A DNA stretch of 64,000 bases from Peribacillus muralis (GTDB lineage Bacteria > Bacillota > Bacilli > Bacillales > DSM-1321), in the NCBI RefSeq assembly GCF_001439925.1, contig NZ_LMBV01000009.1:62001-126000 (forward strand), written 5' to 3'. The notes beneath the pieces are model-generated. The model searched no databases and was not told the origin of the DNA. It was given only the letters and a program-made list of their open reading frames with translations. Every line of letters starts with the position of its first letter. The stretch's first letter is position 1. Below, piece by piece: positions 8,042-16,896 of this stretch. The position numbers and the translations under genes were made by a program.

Positions 8042-8902
8042 TTGAGAAATCGGGATGCCGCATATTGGCTGTTTTTAACACCTGTTCTTGCAGCACTCAT
8101 TTTGGTGGTGATCGTGCCGCTCATTTACGGATTTTATTATTCCTTTACGGATTGGAACGGTCTTGGTACCCCGGACTTCATCGGGCTCAAGAATTATATG
8201 GATCTGTTCACCGATAAAGGATTCCTAGATACATTTTGGTTCACGATTAAGTTTTCCGTTGCAGCAATTGTAGTCATCAATATCATTGGCTTGAGTTTGG
8301 CCCTTATCGTGACATCCAAGCTCAAATCTAGCAATATACTTCGGACAGTTTTCTTTATGCCTAATTTAATTGGCGGCTTGATTCTCGGTTTTATTTGGCA
8401 GTTCATATTCATTAAAGTTTTCGGTGCGATTGGAGATCTAACAGGCATTGAAGCATTTAATGGTTGGCTTTCAACGACTGATACAGGTTTTTGGGGATTG
8501 ATTATATTAACATCTTGGCAAATGGCCGGATACATCATGATCATCTACATCGCCTATCTACAGGCTGTTCCTGAAGACTTGATTGAAGCGGCAAAGATTG
8601 ATGGAGCAAACAGCTTCCAGCGCTTCCGTCATATAACCTTTCCGCTTGTGGCACCGGCATTTACCGTCAGTTTGTTTTTGACGCTGTCCCATTCGTTCAA
8701 AATCTATGATCAAAATCTCTCTTTGACGAACGGTGCTCCTTATAATTCTACTGAAATGGTCGCGATGAATATTGTGAGATCCGCTTTCACGGAAAATGAC
8801 ATGGCCTATGCACAGGCAAAAGCCGTTATCTTTTTCATAATTGTGGCGGTCGTTTCGCTGACACAAGTTTATATCAATAAGAAAAGGGAGGTTGAGCTGT
8901 AA
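8042..8902 (+). CDS. Carbohydrate ABC transporter permease, MalF/UgpA type
   Basis: This is a 286-residue permease with six predicted membrane helices. The EAA motif (EAAKIDGANSFQRFRHITFP) at about residues 181-200 contacts the ATPase. The start is a TTG at 8042 with AAGGAGG at 8026-8032; the open frame upstream to 7916 covers the intercistronic hairpin and is not coding. The gene overlaps the next permease by one base (TAATG), so the two are translationally coupled. No ATPase gene is in the cluster, so the importer presumably borrows a shared MsmX-type ATPase from elsewhere, as is known for CUT1 systems of Bacillus. Confidence 0.9.
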   Translation: MRNRDAAYWLFLTPVLAALILVVIVPLIYGFYYSFTDWNGLGTPDFIGLKNYMDLFTDKGFLDTFWFTIKFSVAAIVVINIIGLSLALIVTSKLKSSNILRTVFFMPNLIGGLILGFIWQFIFIKVFGAIGDLTGIEAFNGWLSTTDTGFWGLIILTSWQMAGYIMIIYIAYLQAVPEDLIEAAKIDGANSFQRFRHITFPLVAPAFTVSLFLTLSHSFKIYDQNLSLTNGAPYNSTEMVAMNIVRSAFTENDMAYAQAKAVIFFIIVAVVSLTQVYINKKREVEL

Positions 8903-9720
8903 TGAGGGGAAAATGGAAATTATGGTTGATTGGATTCGTTGGATTCATTTTGGCCTTACTATGGCTCACTCCGTTTTATTTAATGCTTGTCAATGCCTTT
9001 AAAATGAAACGGGATATTTTTGCTGATACATTGGGGCTGCCTGAAACCTGGACATTCGAAAACTTCAGGCAAGCTTACGAGCAATTGGATTTCCTTAGGA
9101 CTTTATTCAACTCATTACTGATATCGGGTGTGAGCGTCGTCATCATCATTATCTTCTCGGCGATGGCAGCATATGCACTTTCGCGAAACAAAAGTAAAAT
9201 AAGCTCCTTGCTGTTCTTTGTGTTTGTGGCAGCGATGCTGATTCCGTTTCAGTCTGTGATGATACCGCTTGTTGCCCAATTCGGACAGTTTGGGATGTTG
9301 AACAAGGCGGGGTTGATTTTCATGTATTTAGGTTTTGGCTGCAGCCTCTCGATATTCCTTTATCATGGTACCTTGAAGGGAATTCCGCTCTCGCTTGATG
9401 AGGCGGCAAAAATAGATGGTGCAAACCGATTTCAAGTATTTTGGTATATCATTTTCCCGCTATTGAAGCCGATGTCCATTACAGTTGGGATCTTGAATGT
9501 CATCTGGATATGGAATGACTACTTGCTTCCATCGCTTGTTATAGGTGGCGCGGGGTCAGAGACCATTCCGCTTAAACTGTTCTTCTTTTTCGGGCAATAT
9601 ACGAAACAATGGCACCTTGCCTTGGCTGGCTTAACTTTATCGATCATTCCAGTCATCATTGCGTACTTTTTTGCTCAGAGGCAAATTATTAAAGGGATTG
9701 CAGATGGAGCCGTTAAATAA
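8902..9720 (+). CDS. Carbohydrate ABC transporter permease, MalG/UgpE type
   Basis: This 272-residue second permease has six membrane helices and the EAA loop DEAAKIDGANRFQVFWYIIFP at about residues 166-186. The end IPVIIAYFFAQRQIIKGIADGAVK is the usual C-terminus of MalG-type subunits. It starts at the A of the upstream TAA stop. Together with the permease and lipoprotein before it, it forms the membrane part of a sugar importer. Confidence 0.92.
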   Translation: MRGKWKLWLIGFVGFILALLWLTPFYLMLVNAFKMKRDIFADTLGLPETWTFENFRQAYEQLDFLRTLFNSLLISGVSVVIIIIFSAMAAYALSRNKSKISSLLFFVFVAAMLIPFQSVMIPLVAQFGQFGMLNKAGLIFMYLGFGCSLSIFLYHGTLKGIPLSLDEAAKIDGANRFQVFWYIIFPLLKPMSITVGILNVIWIWNDYLLPSLVIGGAGSETIPLKLFFFFGQYTKQWHLALAGLTLSIIPVIIAYFFAQRQIIKGIADGAVK

Positions 9721-9771
9721 CTATTTAAATGTAGGGAATATTAAACCATATGCGGTGAACGGGGAGTGGTG

Positions 9772-10821
9772 ATGAAGATGTCTGTAACAATAAAGGACGT
9801 CGCCAAAAAAGCGAATGTCGCTCCATCAACTGTATCGCGTGTAATCCATAACAGCCCGACAATCAGTGAAAAGACAAAGCGTAAGGTACGCAAGGTTTTA
9901 AAGGAAATGGGCTATCATATGAATGAAAACGCCCGGAACTTAGTTACGAAGTCGACAAAGGCCATTGGCATCGTCATGAAAAGCTCAGCAAGGGAATCAC
10001 TGTACAATCCTTTCTTCCCGGAGGTAATCCGTGGAATCGGGGATTTCTGCAATAAAGAAGGCTACAGTCTTTCCTTGACAACCGGTGAAACGGAGGATGC
10101 CATTTTTGAGGATGTCGTGAAGATGGTCCAAGGCAGAAGAGTGGATGGCATGATTGTTTTATATTCGAAGAAGGACGATAAAGTGGTCCCATATTTAATA
10201 AAGCAGGGATTTCCGTTTGTTTTGATCGGTAAGCCAAGTACGAACTTGAGTGGCATCACCTTCATTGATAACGATAATGTTCAAGCGGCAATGGAAGTTT
10301 CTGAATTTGTGATAGGTCTTGGACATAAGCGGATCGCCTTTTTAGGAGGCAGTCCGGAGTTTGAGGTGATTTCCGACCGTTTGATGGGATACCAGCAAGC
10401 GATGGATGCGGCCGGGTTGGATGTACCCCAGGAATATATCAAATTGATCCCTTTGAATCGAACGGATGGACTAAAGGCAATTGACGATTTGTTGGGATTA
10501 AAAGAAGCGCCGACCGCTTTTTTGGTCATGGATCTTTTATTGGGTGTTCTGCTGCTCGGGGTGTTAGCCGAAAAGAATATGAAAGTACCTCAGCAAATCA
10601 GTGTTGTCTGCTTCAATCACTCTGAATTCATTGAATTCTTAAGCACGCCGTTGACAACGGTTGATATCCATACGCATCAGTTAGGGTATGAGGCGGCAAA
10701 ATGTGTATTCGATTTAATAGCAAACCCCGAAATGATGGAAAAAAACATTAGAATTCCTACAAAAATCATTAAGCGAGAGTCGCATTTTGCTGTAGGAGAA
10801 GAATTAAAAAGAAAAATGTAG
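9772..10821 (+). CDS. LacI family transcriptional regulator
   Basis: This 349-residue regulator has the LacI helix-turn-helix at residues 5-27 (TIKDVAKKANVAPSTVSRVI) and hinge helix pattern near residue 50. A periplasmic-binding-protein-like effector domain follows (FVLIGKPS, GHKRIAFLGG, TTVDIHTHQLG). The start is ATG 9772 after GGGGAG; ATG 9778 is an alternative. It is the last gene of the first transcription unit and is followed by a 199-base gap holding the third operator. It very likely binds the three CG-centred palindromes at 6422, 6521 and 10958 and responds to the imported sugar or a derivative. Confidence 0.92.
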   Translation: MKMSVTIKDVAKKANVAPSTVSRVIHNSPTISEKTKRKVRKVLKEMGYHMNENARNLVTKSTKAIGIVMKSSARESLYNPFFPEVIRGIGDFCNKEGYSLSLTTGETEDAIFEDVVKMVQGRRVDGMIVLYSKKDDKVVPYLIKQGFPFVLIGKPSTNLSGITFIDNDNVQAAMEVSEFVIGLGHKRIAFLGGSPEFEVISDRLMGYQQAMDAAGLDVPQEYIKLIPLNRTDGLKAIDDLLGLKEAPTAFLVMDLLLGVLLLGVLAEKNMKVPQQISVVCFNHSEFIEFLSTPLTTVDIHTHQLGYEAAKCVFDLIANPEMMEKNIRIPTKIIKRESHFAVGEELKRKM

Positions 10822-10957
10822 AAATGTTTTACTAATAAAAGCTTGATTTTTATTAACTTAAATTTACAATAAAGATAATCAATATCATTTTTAATAATTC
10901 ATACTATTTTGTTTAAATCAGTATGTTCAAATATGGAGTTGGCATCGATCAATTGAA

Positions 10958-10973
10958 ACGCAAACGTTTGCGT
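10958..10973. promoter_or_regulatory. Perfect LacI-family operator O3
   Basis: ACGCAAACGTTTGCGT is a perfect 16-bp palindrome with the same core as O1 and O2. It lies 48 bases before the ThuA-like gene, so the catabolic half of the cluster seems to have its own controlled promoter. Confidence 0.78.
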
Positions 10974-11020
10974 TCGCGATAATGAGGTAGTAGGTAAGCA
11001 AACAAGGGAGGAGATTGTTC

Positions 11021-11749
11021 ATGAGGGTTCTAGTATGGAATGAGTTTCGCCACGAGAAATCCAAGCCTGAGGTCGCCGAAATATATCCAGATGGAATCCA
11101 TGGAGCGATTGGCGGGTTTTTACAAAGTGATGAAGTTGAGGTAATGACCGCTACCCTTGATGAAGAAGAGCACGGGCTAACCGAAGAAGTACTGAAACGA
11201 ACCGATGTCCTCCTTTGGTGGGGGCATGTCGCACATGAAGAAGTTCAAGATGAAATCGTTGCAAGGGTCCACAAGCGAGTGCTAGAGGGAATGGGTCTCA
11301 TTGTCCTTCATTCCGGACATTTCTCGAAAATCTTCAAACAATTAATGGGCACGACTTGCGATTTGAAATGGCGGGTCGCGGATGAAAAGGAACGGCTCTG
11401 GATTGTTGATCCCAGTCACCCGATCGTTGAAGGGATTGGAGAATATATAGAGCTTGAAAAGGAAGAGATGTACGGGGAGCACTTCGATATTCCAGCCCCA
11501 GATCAATTATTATTCGTCAGTTGGTTTGAAGGCGGAGAGATATTTAGAAGCGGTTGCACGTATCAACGTGGAAAAGGAAGGATTTTTTATTTCCGTCCTG
11601 GTCATGAAACATATCCGACATACCATAATCCGGAGATACAACGCGTTATTAAAAATGCCGTTGAATGGGCCAAGCCGGAACTTGGCATCGTAACGAACTA
11701 TGGCAAAGCCGAACCGTTGGAAACCATCTTAGGCAAAGAGTTGAAGTGA
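11021..11749 (+). CDS. ThuA-like (trehalose utilization) domain protein
   Basis: This 242-residue protein matches the ThuA family, a class I glutamine-amidotransferase-like fold. It shows [10 protein letters not shown] at the N-terminus, a [13 protein letters not shown] segment, [14 protein letters not shown] at about residues 90-104, and the [11 protein letters not shown] end motif at about 189-200. In Sinorhizobium, ThuA works with the oxidoreductase ThuB in catabolism of trehalose and related disaccharides through 3-keto sugars. The start ATG 11021 follows GGGAGGAG. Two Gfo/Idh/MocA genes follow at once, which supports a similar role here. Confidence 0.85.
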   Translation: MRVLVWNEFRHEKSKPEVAEIYPDGIHGAIGGFLQSDEVEVMTATLDEEEHGLTEEVLKRTDVLLWWGHVAHEEVQDEIVARVHKRVLEGMGLIVLHSGHFSKIFKQLMGTTCDLKWRVADEKERLWIVDPSHPIVEGIGEYIELEKEEMYGEHFDIPAPDQLLFVSWFEGGEIFRSGCTYQRGKGRIFYFRPGHETYPTYHNPEIQRVIKNAVEWAKPELGIVTNYGKAEPLETILGKELK

Positions 11750-11762
11750 GGGAGAGAGCGTA

Positions 11763-12785
11763 ATGGGTAAATTGAAGGTAGGAGTCATTGGATGCGGAAG
11801 CATTGCAAAAAACAGGCATTTCCCGGAGTATGATGCACATGAGGAAACAGATATCATTGCCGTTTGTGATATTGTGCCAGACAGGGCGAATGCAGCAGCA
11901 CAAAGGTATGGCGCGCGAGCATATACTGATTATATAGAACTTTTGAAAAATGAGGAGATTGAAGCAGTCAGTGTATGTACACCGAATTACCTGCATGCAC
12001 GCATAACCATTGCGGCATTGGAGGCAGGTAAGCATGTCCTTTGTGAAAAACCAATGGCTACTTCTTTGGAGGACGCGGAAAAAATGAATGAGGCCGCAGC
12101 GAAAAGCGGCAAAATCTTAATGATTGGGCATAATCAGCGATTCGTTCCCTCACATCAAAGGGCTAAACAGCTTATTGAGAGCGGGGAGTTAGGAAAAATC
12201 TATAGCTTCCGGACTGCTTTTGGACATTCCGGGCCAGAAACATGGAGCATAGACGGACGAGAAAGCTGGTTTTTCAAGAAGGATCAGGCTGTCATTGGAG
12301 CGATGGGAGATTTAGGTGTTCATAAAGCTGATTTATTAAGGTATATCCTTGGGGAAGAATTTGTTGAAGTGGGAGCCTTTGTAGAAACGTCTGCAAAGGA
12401 AAATGCAGACGTAGATGACGGTGCGGCATGCATTCTCAGGACGGAGAGCGGTATCATTGGTACCCTTACCGCCAGCTGGTCTTATGCGAAGGAAGATAAT
12501 GCGACGGTCATTTATGCGGAGAAAGCTGTCTTGCGACTTGAAGACGATCCGAAATATTCACTAATCATCCATCACAATAACGGAAAAACGGAAACCATCC
12601 AAATAGGAAGTATCCAGACCAATGAATCTGAAGGACAGCATGACTCGGAAGTGATCAGTCACTTTGTAAAATGTGTGGCGGACAATGAGGAGCCTCTTAT
12701 TTCAGGTGTTGAAGGATTGAAATCTTTAAAAGTCATTCTTGGCGCGATGGAATCAAATGCAACCCGAAAAATCATCCGCTTATAA
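11763..12785 (+). CDS. Gfo/Idh/MocA family oxidoreductase (first)
   Basis: This 340-residue NAD(P)-dependent sugar dehydrogenase has an N-terminal Rossmann fold (VGVIGCGSIAKNRHFPEY at residues 5-22), the CEKPMA motif at about residues 96-101 with the catalytic Lys, and a GDLGVHKADLLRYILG segment at about 181-196 with the catalytic Asp/His. The C-terminal alpha/beta domain follows. It sits 13 bases after the ThuA-like gene and 17 before a second paralogue. ThuB of rhizobia, which oxidises disaccharides at C3, belongs to this family. The substrate here is inferred from context. Confidence 0.9.
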   Translation: MGKLKVGVIGCGSIAKNRHFPEYDAHEETDIIAVCDIVPDRANAAAQRYGARAYTDYIELLKNEEIEAVSVCTPNYLHARITIAALEAGKHVLCEKPMATSLEDAEKMNEAAAKSGKILMIGHNQRFVPSHQRAKQLIESGELGKIYSFRTAFGHSGPETWSIDGRESWFFKKDQAVIGAMGDLGVHKADLLRYILGEEFVEVGAFVETSAKENADVDDGAACILRTESGIIGTLTASWSYAKEDNATVIYAEKAVLRLEDDPKYSLIIHHNNGKTETIQIGSIQTNESEGQHDSEVISHFVKCVADNEEPLISGVEGLKSLKVILGAMESNATRKIIRL

Positions 12786-12802
12786 AGGGGTTAACGATCA
12801 TC

Positions 12803-13843
12803 ATGTATAAATTGAAAATGGGTATTATCGGTGCTGGAGGAATTGCCCAAAAACGGCATATCCCTGCTTTTCAGAAATTTCAAGATAAAGTAGTATTATA
12901 CGCCATCCACGATATTGATGAATCAAAGGCGAGAGATGTCGCTCGCGAATATCATATCGAGAAGGTTTTCACCAATTATGAAGAAATGTTTGCAGAGGTC
13001 GATGCTGTCACGATTGCAACGCCAAACAAATTTCATGCGGAGATTTCGATTGCTGCCCTGCAAGCAGGGGTACACGTGCTCTGCGAAAAGCCAATGGCCA
13101 TTACGACCGAGGAATGTAAGGCAATAACCGAGGCTGCCAACCTATCGGGTAAGGTGCTATCGACTGCGTATCATTACCGTTTCATGAAGGAAGCACAGGC
13201 CGCGAAGAAAATGATTCAGGCAGGGGAAATCGGAGAGCCCTATGTAGCACGTGTACAGGCAATCAGACGACGCAAGGTCCCTGGCTGGGGAGTATTCACG
13301 AGCAAGGAGCTGCAAGGCGGGGGAAGCGTGATTGATTACGGCTGCCATTTGCTTGACTTGGCTTTATGGCTCATGGATGATCCAGAACCGATTGAAATCG
13401 TAGGCTCGACATATAATTATGTCAGTAAAGGCGTCGATCAGGTCAATTTATGGGGCAATTTCGATGCCTCCGTATTCGAAGTCGATGATCATGCCACGGC
13501 GTATATCAAATTTGCCAATGGAGCATCTTTATTATTCGAAACATCATGGGCCGCGAATATCCGTGAAGAAGCAACGGTTTTGAGTTTATCCGGAACGCAA
13601 GGCGGACTGGATGTATTCCCATTAGTCCTGAATCAGGCTAAGCACGGCATGCTTTTAAACAGTGAGGCCGTATGGATGCCAGGGGAGGATACACCAGATC
13701 TTCAACAGGCGGAGAACTTTATCAATAGCTGCTTAGGGCTGGCGGAACCATTGGTGAAACCAGAGGAAGCCATGAAAGTTTCGAAAATAATCGAAGCCAT
13801 TTATCAAAGCTCTGCAAGTGGGAAGGTCATGAGTATAAATTAA
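12803..13843 (+). CDS. Gfo/Idh/MocA family oxidoreductase (second)
   Basis: This 346-residue protein has a Rossmann motif GIIGAGGIAQKRHIPAF at residues 8-24, CEKPMA near residue 95, and the catalytic segment SVIDYGCHLLDLALWLM near residues 175-191. It is related to, but clearly distinct from, the gene just upstream. Two such enzymes in one pathway could oxidise a glycoside and later reduce the keto sugar released, recycling NAD(H). That division of labour is inference. Confidence 0.9.
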   Translation: MYKLKMGIIGAGGIAQKRHIPAFQKFQDKVVLYAIHDIDESKARDVAREYHIEKVFTNYEEMFAEVDAVTIATPNKFHAEISIAALQAGVHVLCEKPMAITTEECKAITEAANLSGKVLSTAYHYRFMKEAQAAKKMIQAGEIGEPYVARVQAIRRRKVPGWGVFTSKELQGGGSVIDYGCHLLDLALWLMDDPEPIEIVGSTYNYVSKGVDQVNLWGNFDASVFEVDDHATAYIKFANGASLLFETSWAANIREEATVLSLSGTQGGLDVFPLVLNQAKHGMLLNSEAVWMPGEDTPDLQQAENFINSCLGLAEPLVKPEEAMKVSKIIEAIYQSSASGKVMSIN

Positions 13844-13866
13844 ATAAAAAGGGTGAGGTGGAGCTT

Positions 13867-14835
13867 GTGAAATTAGGAATTTTTACGGTATTATTTGCTC
13901 AAAAATCATTTGAGGATATGCTTGATTATGTAGCAGATTCCGGTTTGAAAACAGTCGAAATCGGTACAGGCGGGTATCCAGGCAATGTCCACTGTCCCCT
14001 TGATGAACTGCTTGAAAGCGAAGAAAAACGCCAAAAATATTTGGAAGCCGTTGAATCAAGAGGATTGTCAATCAGTGCATTCAGTTGCCATGGCAACCCG
14101 ATCTCACCAGATGAATCATTCGCTAAAGAAAGTGACGAAACACTGATTAAAACGATTAAGCTTGCTTCCTTACTAAACGTCCCAGTCGTCAATACCTTTT
14201 CTGGTACAGCTGGTGATCACGAAGGAGCAAAATACCCAAACTGGCCTGTCGCACCTTGGCCGAATGAGTATACAGAAGTGCTGAATTGGCAGTGGGAAGA
14301 AAAGCTGATTCCCTATTGGAAAAAAGTTGCAGCCATTGCCGATGAACATCACATAAAAATCGGACTTGAGCTGCATGGTGGCTTTCTCGTCCACACACCT
14401 TATACCTTGCTGAAACTGCGCGAAGCTACATCTGATGCAATCGGTGCTAACCTTGACCCAAGCCATCTTTGGTGGCAAGGGATCGATCCGGTCGGGGCCA
14501 TCAAGATTCTTGGCAAAGCGGGAGCCATCTACCACTTCCACGCCAAAGACACATACTTGGATCAGGATAATATAAATATGTATGGATTAACCGACATGCA
14601 GCCATACGGGAAAGTCCAAGACCGTGCGTGGAACTTCCGCTCTGTAGGATGCGGGCACAGCCTGCAGGAGTGGTCCGACATCATGAGCGCCCTCCGTACA
14701 TACGGATACGACTATGTCGTTAGCATCGAACACGAGGATCCGCTCATGTCAATCGAAGAAGGATTCCAACGCGCAGTTACCAATTTGAAAACGGTCCTCA
14801 TCAACGAAAGCCCCGCTGATTTATGGTGGGTATAA
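13867..14835 (+). CDS. Sugar phosphate isomerase/epimerase family (TIM barrel)
   Basis: This 322-residue protein of the AP-endonuclease-2/xylose-isomerase-like TIM-barrel family starts at a GTG (13867) placed by the GAGGTGGAG site. Likely metal ligands sit in GLELHGG (Glu), NLDPSHLWW (Asp and His), YHFHAKDT (His) and SIEHEDP (Glu), the usual order in this family. Members include isomerases, epimerases and the lyases that split 3-keto-glycosides. Being last behind ThuA and two dehydrogenases, it could be the cleaving or isomerising step. The hairpin at 14847-14872 ends the operon. Confidence 0.85.
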   Translation: MKLGIFTVLFAQKSFEDMLDYVADSGLKTVEIGTGGYPGNVHCPLDELLESEEKRQKYLEAVESRGLSISAFSCHGNPISPDESFAKESDETLIKTIKLASLLNVPVVNTFSGTAGDHEGAKYPNWPVAPWPNEYTEVLNWQWEEKLIPYWKKVAAIADEHHIKIGLELHGGFLVHTPYTLLKLREATSDAIGANLDPSHLWWQGIDPVGAIKILGKAGAIYHFHAKDTYLDQDNINMYGLTDMQPYGKVQDRAWNFRSVGCGHSLQEWSDIMSALRTYGYDYVVSIEHEDPLMSIEEGFQRAVTNLKTVLINESPADLWWV

Positions 14836-14846
14836 TACACGATATC

Positions 14847-14872
14847 AAGCAACCACAAGCAGGTTGCTTTTT
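14847..14872 (+). terminator. Terminator of the sugar operon
   Basis: AAGCAACC (14847-14854) pairs with GGTTGCTT (14862-14869) and is followed by T residues, 12 bases after the stop. Confidence 0.8.
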
Positions 14873-15058
14873 ATCTATGTCTTAATGAATGATTGCCTAA
14901 AAGATGTGCGAAGACCAAACTCGCGAGGTAAACTCACCATGATCTCAAAAGTAAGCATCAAACTATGTAGATACCGCGCTAAAATATGTGTTAGGAACGA
15001 ATTCACGAGAGATTGCGAGAATATTGCATGGTAAATAAGACCATTCAAGCAAATAAAA

Positions 15059-15082
15059 GATGCCTCCTATTTTGGGGGCATC
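15059..15082 (-). terminator. Terminator of rluF
   Basis: GATGCCTCC and GGGGGCATC form a stem with one G-T pair, followed on the minus strand by TTTTATTT. It lies eight bases beyond the rluF stop. Confidence 0.75.
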
Positions 15083-15089
15083 CCGCTTT

Positions 15090-15797
15090 TTATCTTTGCC
15101 TAGGCGTATAATCCAATTGCGAAAACAGTTCCATTCGTTCATCCTCGGTCAGGTCACGCCATTGTCCGAGTGCCAGGCCATCCAAATGGATGTTCATGAT
15201 TCTGATTCGGTGTAAATCACGGACTTCATAGCCTAATGCTGAGCACATGCGGCGGATTTGTCTGTTCAGTCCTTGCATCAGGGTGATGTTAAAGGTATGT
15301 TTGGTCAATTGCTTAACTTTACAAGGAAGTGTTTTCGTATCCAAAATCTCCACGCCAGATGACATTTCTTCAATGAATGATGCGGTAAGAGGCTTATCGA
15401 CGGTTACGATGTATTCTTTTTCATGTTTGTTTTCTGCGCGAAGGATTTCATTTACGATATCTCCGTCATTCGTAAGCAGGATCAGTCCACTTGAGTCTTT
15501 GTCGAGCCGTCCGATATGGAAAATGCGGAGTGGGTGATTGACAAAATCCACAATATTTCCTTTTATGTGTTTTTCCGTCGTACTGGTAATCCCAATCGGC
15601 TTGTTCAAGGCAATGTAGACATTTTGTTGTTCCACTTTTATCGGTTTTCCGTCTACACGAACATCATCACCTGGTTGGGCTTGACTGCCGAGCTCAGCTA
15701 AAACTCCGTTAATGGTAACCCGGCCTTCAGCTATCCATTTATCTGCGCCTCGTCTCGAGGTAATTCCTGATTCACTAATATATTTATTGATCCTCAA
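15090..15797 (-). CDS. rluF: 23S rRNA pseudouridine synthase, RluF-like
   Basis: This 235-residue protein has an S4 RNA-binding domain at residues 1-60 ([20 protein letters not shown]) and a pseudouridine synthase domain of the RsuA/RluB/E/F branch. The catalytic Asp lies in [20 protein letters not shown] at about residues 94-113. The C-terminal [18 protein letters not shown] motif is typical. RluF isomerises U2604 (and U2605) of E. coli 23S rRNA, and the exact target in Bacillus is inferred. It stands alone with its own terminator. Confidence 0.9.
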   Translation of the reverse strand: MRINKYISESGITSRRGADKWIAEGRVTINGVLAELGSQAQPGDDVRVDGKPIKVEQQNVYIALNKPIGITSTTEKHIKGNIVDFVNHPLRIFHIGRLDKDSSGLILLTNDGDIVNEILRAENKHEKEYIVTVDKPLTASFIEEMSSGVEILDTKTLPCKVKQLTKHTFNITLMQGLNRQIRRMCSALGYEVRDLHRIRIMNIHLDGLALGQWRDLTEDERMELFSQLDYTPRQR

Positions 15798-15891
15798 CTA
15801 AAGCACACCTTTTCATTCGAATTTTCTTCTTTAAAGGATAACGTAAATCATGCTCGATAGACAAGGGTTGATGAGAATTTCCGTGTATTTA

Positions 15892-16788
15892 TTACATGGT
15901 TTTCGTAACAGGGCGAGATGACGTTTTCTTTTTACTTGTCAAGTAGACACCGATGAAGACGAGAAGACCGCCAAGGATTTGGACGGTGGTGATCGATTGA
16001 CCTACTATAAGGCTAAGAATGGCGGTAAAGACGGCAATCAGATTGAGAAAGACTCCAGCCTGGCTGGCCTTGATATGACGGAGCGATATATTCCAGAAAA
16101 TGAAGGAGCCTACGGATGGGAAAATCCCGATATATAATAGACCTTCAAGGGCCCTCCCGCTTAAATGAATATTCAATCCAGAGCCAACGGCAAATGGGGC
16201 GACGAGAACCAACCCGAGAAATGCAGAGACGGCAGTGGCTGAAATGACCGGGATGTTTTTAAGTTTTCTAGCGATTATTGAATATAAGGTCCAAACGAGA
16301 ATTGCCAGGAGCATCAGAAGGTCGCCTTTATTAAACTGCAGCTGGAAGATCTCCAGGATGTGTCCCTTCGTTAAGACCAATAATACGCCACATAAGGATA
16401 TGATAAGTCCAATTGCATGATGGGATGAAATTTTCTCCTTTAACAGCAAGGCGGACACAAGGGCGATTAAGGCAGGGTTCATTGAATTGACAAGGGCAGC
16501 GTTCATGGACGATGTATAGGTAAGCGCCCAATAAAGGAAAAAATTATAACCGATGATACCGAGCAGTCCCAGTACTAATAGTAGTTTCCAGGCTTGCCAT
16601 ACACTCTTCCAGCTTGGCTTTTCAATCCAATGTGCTAAAGGAAATAATAAGAAAAGGGCAATCAGCCACCGCATGAAAGTTAGTTGTATCGGGGGCAGTT
16701 CCAATACGACGTATTTACCAAAAACGTAATTGCCTGCCCAAAATAAATTGGCCAAGATAAGAAATAAGGTAGTGGTAGATGTTTTCAT
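15892..16788 (-). CDS. EamA/DMT family transporter
   Basis: This 298-residue membrane protein has ten predicted helices in two EamA repeats (about residues 8-138 and 150-288). The MRWLIALFLLFPLA and YWALTYTSSMNAALVNSMNPALIAL segments are characteristic of the drug/metabolite transporter superfamily. The second repeat ends GGLLVFIGVYLTSKKK, with a short basic cytosolic tail. Substrate is unknown; family members export amino acids, nucleobases or metabolites. It is separated from rluF by 94 bases. Confidence 0.9.
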   Translation of the reverse strand: MKTSTTTLFLILANLFWAGNYVFGKYVVLELPPIQLTFMRWLIALFLLFPLAHWIEKPSWKSVWQAWKLLLVLGLLGIIGYNFFLYWALTYTSSMNAALVNSMNPALIALVSALLLKEKISSHHAIGLIISLCGVLLVLTKGHILEIFQLQFNKGDLLMLLAILVWTLYSIIARKLKNIPVISATAVSAFLGLVLVAPFAVGSGLNIHLSGRALEGLLYIGIFPSVGSFIFWNISLRHIKASQAGVFLNLIAVFTAILSLIVGQSITTVQILGGLLVFIGVYLTSKKKTSSRPVTKTM

Positions 16789-16848
16789 CAGTGTGCCTCT
16801 TCTTTTATTTGATTAATATTGCTTTTGGCTAGCTTTGAATGGAAAAAA

Positions 16849-16872
16849 ACTGCCCAGCTTGAGCCGAGCAGC
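16849..16872 (-). terminator. Terminator of the aldo/keto reductase gene
   Basis: ACTGCCCAGC (16849-16858) and GCCGAGCAGC (16863-16872) form a ten-pair stem with wobble pairs, followed on the minus strand by seven T. Confidence 0.75.
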
Positions 16873-16896
16873 CCTTCCTTATCTGTTAAAAGCGTC

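Noticed and set aside
10873-10887. Fur-like sequence AGATAATCAATATCA before the ThuA-like gene
   Set aside because: Two mismatches to the consensus in an AT-rich gap, and the neighbouring genes have no iron link.
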